A stretch of DNA of 64,000 bases from Rapana venosa. Its lineage: Eukaryota > Mollusca > Gastropoda > Neogastropoda > Muricidae. The DNA lies in assembly GCA_028751875.1 (NCBI GenBank), contig CM054138.1:37954927-38018926 (forward strand), given 5' to 3'. How positions within the stretch are numbered: position 1 is the first letter of the stretch; each line of letters opens with the position of its first letter. Below, piece after piece: positions 58,164-64,000 of this stretch. The notes below the pieces were generated by a model. The model had not been told where the DNA came from, ran no database searches, and saw nothing but the letters and a program-made list of their open reading frames with translations. The position numbers were made by a program, and so were the translations under genes.

Positions 58164-58990
58164 GGACCCGTCATTATACTCCCTCATTTCGACTATGCCG
58201 GGCATTGAATAAATTTTAATAATAATAATAATAATAAATAATATGGAATTTAATAGTGTGGGAACAACTGTACCGAAACACAGTCCAAATCACAGTAGAA
58301 CTGTTCGTGGCAAAAAATCACGAAAAATTCAACCCAAGAGTCTGGATTCGTACTTTCGGAAACCCGCAAATTTCACAAAATAAAATGGTAATGATTTAGG
58401 TCCCCACTACTTAGTTGATCTTGTTCCTGCACAAGTAACACAGATAAATCCCTACCATAGAAGGCCTTTCATTCCTTCTACTACTGTATTGTGGAACTCT
58501 TTACCAGATTGTATTTAAAATGGTCATTCTTTAAGTCAGCTCAAACGATATTTATCTGCAAACGATCCCGTTGCACCTTTGTATTTTTATCATGGTGAAA
58601 GGAAAGAGCAGATATTGCATTGTCGACTTTCGACTCGGAATAAGTGATTTAAAATATGTTTCATCGCCATATAGCAAACGATTCATCAATGTGCCTGTGG
58701 TAACGCGCAAGAGACAGCCGAACACTATTTGCTGTTCTTCCCTAACTTTCACCTAGTACATGCCTACACAATTGCCTCCCTTCCCCCCGAATATGTTCAT
58801 TTTCAAATTCTTTTATCAGGCATCCCTGAATTCAGTATGAAACCAAACATTTATTCGTTGAAATTGTCCATCAGTTTATATCTGATTCAAAAAGATTTTT
58901 GTTATATTTCTTGTCGGATGGTAGCCTATTTGAGGTTGTCATTCAGGCTGGAGGTACTTAATTTTAATAGGTACTTAGCTTTTTGCTCTC
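58164..58990 (+). pseudogene. LINE-D post-RT C-terminal domain
   Basis: Resumes with VIILPHFDYAG, an AAT microsatellite (58216-58238) lies inside it, then VDLVPAQVTQINPYHRRPFI and PSTTVLWNSLPDC, a typical LINE C-terminal block, and a Cys/His cluster C-A-C-G-x7-E-H of zinc-finger type near 58690-58730 (the later Cys is eroded). The frame end near 58910-58990 is not clear. Confidence 0.82.
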
Positions 58991-59164
58991 CACTGACGTA
59001 TGTGTGATTGTTGAAAAGAAAGCAAGAAACAGAGAAATTTTTTGCAATGATTGCTGACATAGTACACGATTTATTTAATAATTGTCCTGCTTATGTAAAT
59101 TATACCCTTGTTATTATATCAACTAAGAGCATTCTTGGCCTTGTGGATGTTATTTTCCTAAATT

Positions 59165-59209
59165 GCTCTCTCTCTCTCTCTCTCCATCTCTCTGCTCTCT
59201 CTCTTTTCT

Positions 59210-59249
<40 letters not shown>

Positions 59250-59281
59250 CTCCCCTCTCTCTCTCTCTCTCTCTCTCTCTG
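59165..59281. repeat. (CT)n microsatellite
   Basis: Impure CT array, about 115 bases, with CTCTCC and TTTTC interruptions. Confidence 0.95.
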
Positions 59282-59462
59282 GTTTTCCTATTCAGATTAT
59301 TTTTGTTTGTTTATAGGTCTGGGTTTATTCTACAAATTGATATGTTTCTTTGTGTTGTTTTTGCTTTTTTCTTACATTAGCAAGATTGCAATTGATGAAA
59401 ATGTTTGTTGTTGTTGGTTTACATTTTGCAGCTCAGCAGCCGTTGTGTTCATGTTAGTCTTT

Positions 59463-59560
59463 TATTTATTTATTTATTCTTTTATATTCGAGGATAATGG
59501 AATAAGCCCTCATGTGCTTTTTTACATCTAGTCCCCGTGTGTATGCGGTTTTGTACATTT
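59463..59560 (-). mobile_element. SINE-1 fragment (3' tail part only)
   Basis: TTATTTATTTATTCTTTTAT, GAGGATAATGGAATAAGCCC, TCATGTGCTTTTTTACATCT and GTCCCCGTGTGTATGCGGTT match the tail third of SINE-1; the head and centre are absent, a strong 5' truncation. Confidence 0.88.
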
Positions 59561-59831
59561 TGTTTAATTGAGACACACCATGAGCTACAAGCTTCTTGTT
59601 GCTATGATTCCAAATTGCTGTTTTTTTTCAATGTTTATACTCATTTCTGAATAAAAATTATTTAAACCACTTTGAGATATTTTGTACTGTCGAAAGAACA
59701 TTTATCTTTCAGCATGATTCCACGTGAAAGGGTGTACAAAAGCTAAAAAGCATGCATCTATACCTGCGCATGCATACATATATAAACATAAACACTCATA
59801 TACCTCCACCTCCGCATGCACACATGTATAT
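59561..59831. other. Non-coding spacer
   Basis: AT-rich with a few CATACATA/CACATG stretches; no gene recognised. Confidence 0.5.
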
Positions 59832-61395
59832 TGTAGTGTTTAGAGGGGTTATTGTTGTCAGAGGTTTGTGATACACTTCATACATATACAGTCACTCCTG
59901 GATCACTTCAGCCTCTCTCCCAGAAAGCTCATCATTCTTGGTAACTTTAACTTCCATTTTGATAAGCAGTCTTCTTCTGATGTCAAACGTCTTTCTCTTT
60001 CTTTGTCAAAGAACACTCTTTCTCAGCTGGTAAATGAAGCAATGCACAGATCAGGACATAATTTAGACTGGCTAATTACCGATGTTTCCCAAGATCTGAT
60101 CACATCTGTATGAACTACTTTCTGATCATTCCACTGTTCTTTTCTCTCTAAACATTGCAAAGCCTATCAGAAAGAAAAAGAGATTTTCAAACTTTCCCTT
60201 CACAAGCTGCTGAACGTCTATCACAAACCTCTGACAACAATAAACACTACAATGATGTTTTCAGCCAACTGCTTGATGAGCATGCACTGACCGTCTCCTT
60301 CCTGATAGGCCATGTGCGCCATGGTACACTTATGACATCCTGGTCGCAAAGCGCAAACGCAGGCAACTAGAGCGGCAGTGGCGAAAATCAAAAACGGAAA
60401 TTAATAAGCAGCTCTTTCGAAAACAAAGTCAAATCTTTAATTCTTTCAGAAAAAACAAAGTATTACTCTTCTCAAGTTCTTGATGCCACGTCTATGAAAT
60501 CTCTCTTTTCCCTCATATCTACTCTTCTTGGAACTGTGCCTTCCATCCACAACCACTCTGAACTTCCTTTATATTTTCTGCATTCTTTTCTGAAAAGTCC
60601 ATAACATTCGCTCCAAACTGGATCAGACTCCTTTCCAGCCTGCGCTTCCTGATCCCCAATTTTCTGGCACTCCTCTCTTTTTCTTTCATCCGACAAGTGA
60701 GAAAGAAATCATGACAATTCTGAAAGAAATGACTATAAAACCATGTGATCTTGATCCCATACCTGCTTCTCTTTTCACATAGTGCCTACCACAACTTATA
60801 CTCGCTATCACGAAAATAGTAAACTCATCTCTTGTTTCAGGAAATATTCCATCAGCTCTCAAAACTGCTATAGTCACACAAAAAAGCATGACCTTGACCC
60901 TAACATTCTGAAGAATTATATTTCTAAGGTCGTTGAAAAAATAGTTCTCAAACAGCTCAACATCCACCTTCTATCCAACAATCTTCTTCCTCTGCCTATC
61001 GCGTCAACCACAGCACTGAAGCCACCCTAGTACACACTTTAAACACGCTTCTACTCGCTTATGACTCAGGGAAAATCTCCCGTCTCACTCTACTCGACTT
61101 ATCAGCAGCCTTCGATACTATAGACCACTAAATTCTTCTCTCCCGTCTTCAAAAAATGTTCGGTGTTACTGGCACAGCCCCTCACCTGGTTAATTCATAC
61201 CTTACTGGCCGATTCCAGACAGTTGCAATAAACAAGATTTAATCAAAAACCTGCCAAACTGGAATGCAGAGTCCCACAGGGATCATTCTAGGCCCTTTTC
61301 TTTTCACTTTTACACGCCCCCTGTAAAAATAAAATAAATCGTCATCAAACAACCATCATTTTTTACGCGATGACTCTCTGTTCAAAGCAGTGTTT
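59832..61395 (+). mobile_element. LINE-F, CR1/L2-like, 5'-truncated
   Basis: Endonuclease end: LIILGNFNFHFDKQSSSDV (59928), SGHNLDWLITDVSQDLI (60050), LSDH-like motif (60120). Linker 60150-60640. RT: IMTILKEMTIKPCDLDPIPA (60710), KYSISSQNCYSHTKKHDLDP (60840-60900, eroded), KVVEKIVLKQLNIHLLSNN (60930), STEATLVHTLNTLL (61015), LTLLDLSAAFDTIDH (first catalytic Asp, 61085-61130), LLSRLQKMFGVTG, a PQGS-like block (61275) and FYA-DDSLFKAV with a one-base loss that breaks the second catalytic motif (61355-61390). LLDLSAAFDTIDH is characteristic of the CR1/L2/Rex1 group. The 5' end is a foldback (59832-59873 against 60219-60251). Confidence 0.86.
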
Positions 61396-61979
61396 TATTT
61401 TATTATTATTATTATTTTATTATTTATTTTTATTTTTATTACATTTTATTTTTCTTTATTATTATTGTTTTTAAATTTTTAATTTTTCGAACCCATGCAT
61501 GTATGTACACGACGCGGGCGCGCGGCCAATACTACATAATCCACCCATCATACAACAACATACGAAAAATTTTTAATACAACATTTTAATCTACAAAAAC
61601 ATACAACAACAGACTAATAAAACATAAATTACATCAACATACTACATAATACTACAAAATAATACTACACCACACAAATCATACTACATCTAATACCTAC
61701 ATACATACATACTACATACAAATACTTAATACATAAAATACATACATACAACAACATAATACATACTACTAAATACATACAACATACATACTTTTCATAC
61801 ATAATTCTAACACATAAATACATCATGCTGATCCACCCATCCATCCATAGCCATCCATCCACCCACCCCCTTTTCCTCCACCATCCATACATACATACAA
61901 CATCATACATATTCACAACAACACAAAAACAACAACAAAAAACAGACAGACAAAACAACAGAAAAAAGACAACAGAAGA

Positions 61980-62056
<77 letters not shown>
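61396..62056. repeat. AT-rich low-complexity block, CATA repeats and poly(T)
   Basis: TTATT-rich sequence to about 61490, then irregular CATA/ACTA tetranucleotides from 61540 to 61910 with a CCATCCAT patch at 61835-61865, and a T-run of about 76 at 61981-62056. The T-run could be the A tail of a minus-strand element whose body lies to the right, but the LINE-C fragment starts 100 bases further on and does not end here. Confidence 0.85.
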
Positions 62057-62058
<2 letters not shown>

Positions 62059-62156
62059 TATTCTTTTTCATTTATAAATGCGCAGGAAAAGAAAGCGCCA
62101 TTAGCCCTTCTTTGAAAATGTGCTTAAAAAAATGTATTCATTATTATATTATTATT

Positions 62157-62300
62157 CCCCTTGGGAAGTCCCCTTGTAAAACTGTTTTCGCAAGCCCCTT
62201 TGGATTTGTGCTTTCCCATACCTTTTAATTTTACGCTTTTTCCGATCGTTAGAAGGTTTCATAGGGTCCCAAGGGTTTTTGCTGGATTTTTTTGGTTTTA
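62157..62300 (-). mobile_element. LINE-C fragment
   Basis: Matches 7915-8045 of LINE-C on the same strand: CCTTGTAAAACTGTTTTCGC, TTTTACGCTTTTTCCGATCG, TTAGAAGGTTTCATAGGGTC and TTTGCTGGATT. It covers the part coding for the post-RT KRRKLKWYGHVTR and ILQGT blocks. Only this internal piece is present. Confidence 0.85.
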
Positions 62301-62347
62301 GTTCATCGCATGCAACCGTTCCAAATGGATCAACAGATTATACTTCA

Positions 62348-62398
62348 CGAGAGAGAGAGAGAGAGGGAGAGAGAGGAGAGAGGGGAGGAGAGAGAGGG
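62348..62398. repeat. (GA)n microsatellite
   Basis: Impure GAGA array next to the LINE-C fragment. A long S/L/P-rich minus-strand frame across 62338-62895 is driven by composition and I do not regard it as a gene. Confidence 0.9.
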
Positions 62399-64000
62399 TA
62401 AAGAAAGGCGATGGAGAGGGACACGGCTGATGTGACGTGGGTGTAAGGGGTGAAAGGAAAAATAAGGGGGATTTCAAAAAGGCAAATGAAGGATTGGCGA
62501 AGGGAAAGAGAGGGAGGCATTCCAGATAGATGAACCAAAAATAGTGAAGAAAAAACGGCCGACCCGGATTGTTTGAACTGGGGTTTGTAAAGCACAGATA
62601 ATGAAACAAAATGGGGGACAAAAAGGGTGTAAGGTGAAGACAGTAAACAGAGATGGGAAGGGCAGTTTGGGGAAAACACTTGTAACAGAGGTGGGGAACC
62701 AGTGAAGAGATCCAAGAGAGGTATGCTTCTCATTTTTTTCTTTCTTTGTCGGCTACAAAATTTTTTGTTATGTTGAATGGTGGTCAAGTGTGGAGTGTGA
62801 AACAATGAAAAAAAATTAACAATGATGCTTTTAAAAAATAAAAAGCACCTCCTAAAAGTAAAAATTAAGAAAGAAAGACAAAAACGAACCCCCAAAAAAG
62901 TCTTAAAAAGAAAAGTTTGAAAAAGTACTCGGGAAAAAGTGCTGTTTCCACTTCATTTCCGAGATTCTCTAGGGGCCAGTAAAATGCCTTTTCCTAAAAC
63001 TGTGTTCAGTCAAAATTCCCGCACGCCCCGACCCTCTTTGGGAACTTAAAAACTAAAACCATTATAATTAGTCTTTAAAACTTTTCTTCTTACGAAATTT
63101 TTTCATTCGATCTCCCTACCTTTTCTTTATTTATGCTACCTCGGTTTCTTTTTTGCGTTGCACAAACCCCCCAAAGGAAGGGAGAAAGAAAGGAAGACTA
63201 AAAGCAAGGGAGAAGAACTGAGAAAGTGAGATAAAGGCCCATGCAGCACTCTTGGGATCAGTGACTAGGTGGCCCAGAATAGGCAGGAGTGGAAGCGCTT
63301 TGTGCTGCCTACGGTGTGTAATGGCAAATGATTAGAAGCAACAACAAAAAAATAGCGGAAAACAAAACTGAAATTAAAAACCCCCTGTAATATTGGGGTT
63401 GGGGGGAGGGGGGGGGGGGGGTTGGGGGGGGTTGGGGGTTTGGGGTGTTTTTTTGGGAAAGGGGTTTTTAAAAAATACTTTTTGTCTTTTGTGGTTTGAT
63501 GTTTGAAGCTGTTCCAGTTGTCAGAAAAGTATTCGCTATGTTTATGATGGCTGGCGGGAAATTATCAATATTTCATACAAAGATCTTTTATTGTTGGAAT
63601 TGGATTGAATTTCACAAGAATTACGAACAGTTTTTTTTTAAGATGATGTGGACAAACTTTTCAGTTACTGGGAATAAAAGCTTTTAAGATTCCAGAATAG
63701 GTCAATCAAATTTTTGCTGACAAGTTTGGGTGTGAAAAATTGTTTTGGGAGAAGAAAACCTAGTCTGTCAGTACTTTCAAAAGACACTAGGAAGAGAGTC
63801 TAAGGCATGAATGGATGGTAGGATGGTACAAGCCGTTGCCTGCATCCCCGGGAAACTGAACTTTCTTATGATTTTACACCTTCTTCAGCATGTCTGTTAA
63901 CATTTGCGTGCAGTGGAACGTAGGGTAAAAAGTGTAGGCAACTAGTAAAGTTGTTCGGAATGTCTCATCTTCGCTCCCTCTGTCGGGCTTTGGGGAAAGG
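62399..64000. other. No gene recognised
   Basis: Mixed sequence. 62919-62944 (AAAAGTACTCGGGAAAAAGT) resembles one unit of the 32-bp minisatellite at 54266. 63395-63440 is G-rich with homopolymer distortion. Plus-strand frames at 63496-63687 show no motif I can assign. The segment may hold unrecognised repeat sequence. Confidence 0.45.

Larger units (their letters stand above)
56290..58990 (+). mobile_element. LINE-D, Jockey/CR1-like, split by SINE-2
   Basis: Plus-strand ORF2 remnant, 5'-truncated in the endonuclease (LDLIFTESPNLVHSVEVLPA and ICSDHSVPCATVRN, SDH pair near 56375). Linker around 56450-56760. Reverse transcriptase 56860-57690. The SINE-2 insertion (57866-58157) lies between the RT thumb and the C-terminal domain. 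C-terminal domain: RPFIPSTTVLWNSLPDC (58460-58510), LSANDPVAPLYFYHGERKEQ (58550), CACGNAQETAEHYLLFF (58690-58745) and SLPPEYVHFQILLSG (58775-58820). Frames are broken at many points. Clade inferred from motif style only. Confidence 0.87.

Noticed and set aside
62338..62895. 185-residue minus-strand protein rich in S, L, P and F
   Set aside because: No domain, strong composition bias, overlaps a GA microsatellite and a LINE-C flank.

Overview
This window is repeat-dense, gene-poor nuclear DNA of an animal, most likely a lophotrochozoan and probably a marine mollusc. The evidence is indirect: several different APE-type non-LTR retrotransposons (LINEs), one with a 2A-like motif at the start of ORF1 (a feature published for mollusc, sea urchin and lancelet LINEs); tRNA-derived SINEs with shared central domains; a tyrosine-recombinase element; and abundant CA, GA, GATA and CTT-type microsatellites. 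I found no host protein-coding gene, no cellular tRNA or rRNA gene, no CRISPR array and no bacterial operon. Every coding signal I can name belongs to a mobile element, and almost all are broken. There are two 500-N scaffold gaps (13903-14402 and 38410-38909).

Layout. 0.9-1.2 kb: SINE-1 copy. 1.36-4.3 kb: minus-strand RTE-like LINE (LINE-B) whose reading frame runs into a GA/CA microsatellite. 4.5-13.9 kb: two head-to-tail plus-strand copies of a CR1/L2-like LINE (LINE-A). The first carries a decayed 2A motif and is split by a minus-strand LINE-C with a 10-bp target-site duplication; the second is split by a tRNA-derived SINE with a 7-bp duplication. 14.4-18.6 kb: microsatellites, a SINE-1 copy, a LINE RNase H remnant, a degenerate tandem repeat and an L1-like ORF1 remnant. 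18.9-25.6 kb: two more LINE-A copies, with SINEs inside the second. 25.6-33.2 kb: almost pure homopolymer runs, which I read as consensus failure. 33.3-34.8 kb: a plus-strand LINE-B-type reverse transcriptase. 34.9-38.3 kb: SINE fragments, including a tRNA/5S-rRNA chimeric SINE (SINE-2), and a TG array. 38.9-40.9 kb: no genes. 40.9-50.3 kb: homopolymer-distorted sequence in which minus-strand LINE-A, LINE-C and LINE-B-type remnants can still be read. 50.4-54.9 kb: microsatellites, a ~1-kb composite of direct and inverted repeats, a minus-strand tyrosine recombinase, two minisatellites and two SINE-1 copies. 56.3-59 kb: plus-strand LINE-D split by SINE-2 with a 6-bp duplication. 59.8-61.4 kb: plus-strand CR1/L2-like LINE-F with a foldback at its 5' end. 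61.4-64 kb: AT-rich sequence, a long poly(T), a LINE-C fragment and a GA array.

How the parts relate. The LINE proteins would supply endonuclease and reverse transcriptase for copying themselves and the SINEs. Nested insertions with target-site duplications let the order of events be read: LINE-A before LINE-C, LINE-A copy 2 before its SINE, LINE-D before SINE-2, and probably the 32-bp minisatellite before SINE-1. No element has an intact full-length reading frame. LINE-C is the best preserved: it is 5'-truncated and I see only two frameshifts. Family names (LINE-A to LINE-F, SINE-1 to SINE-4) are local labels for this window.
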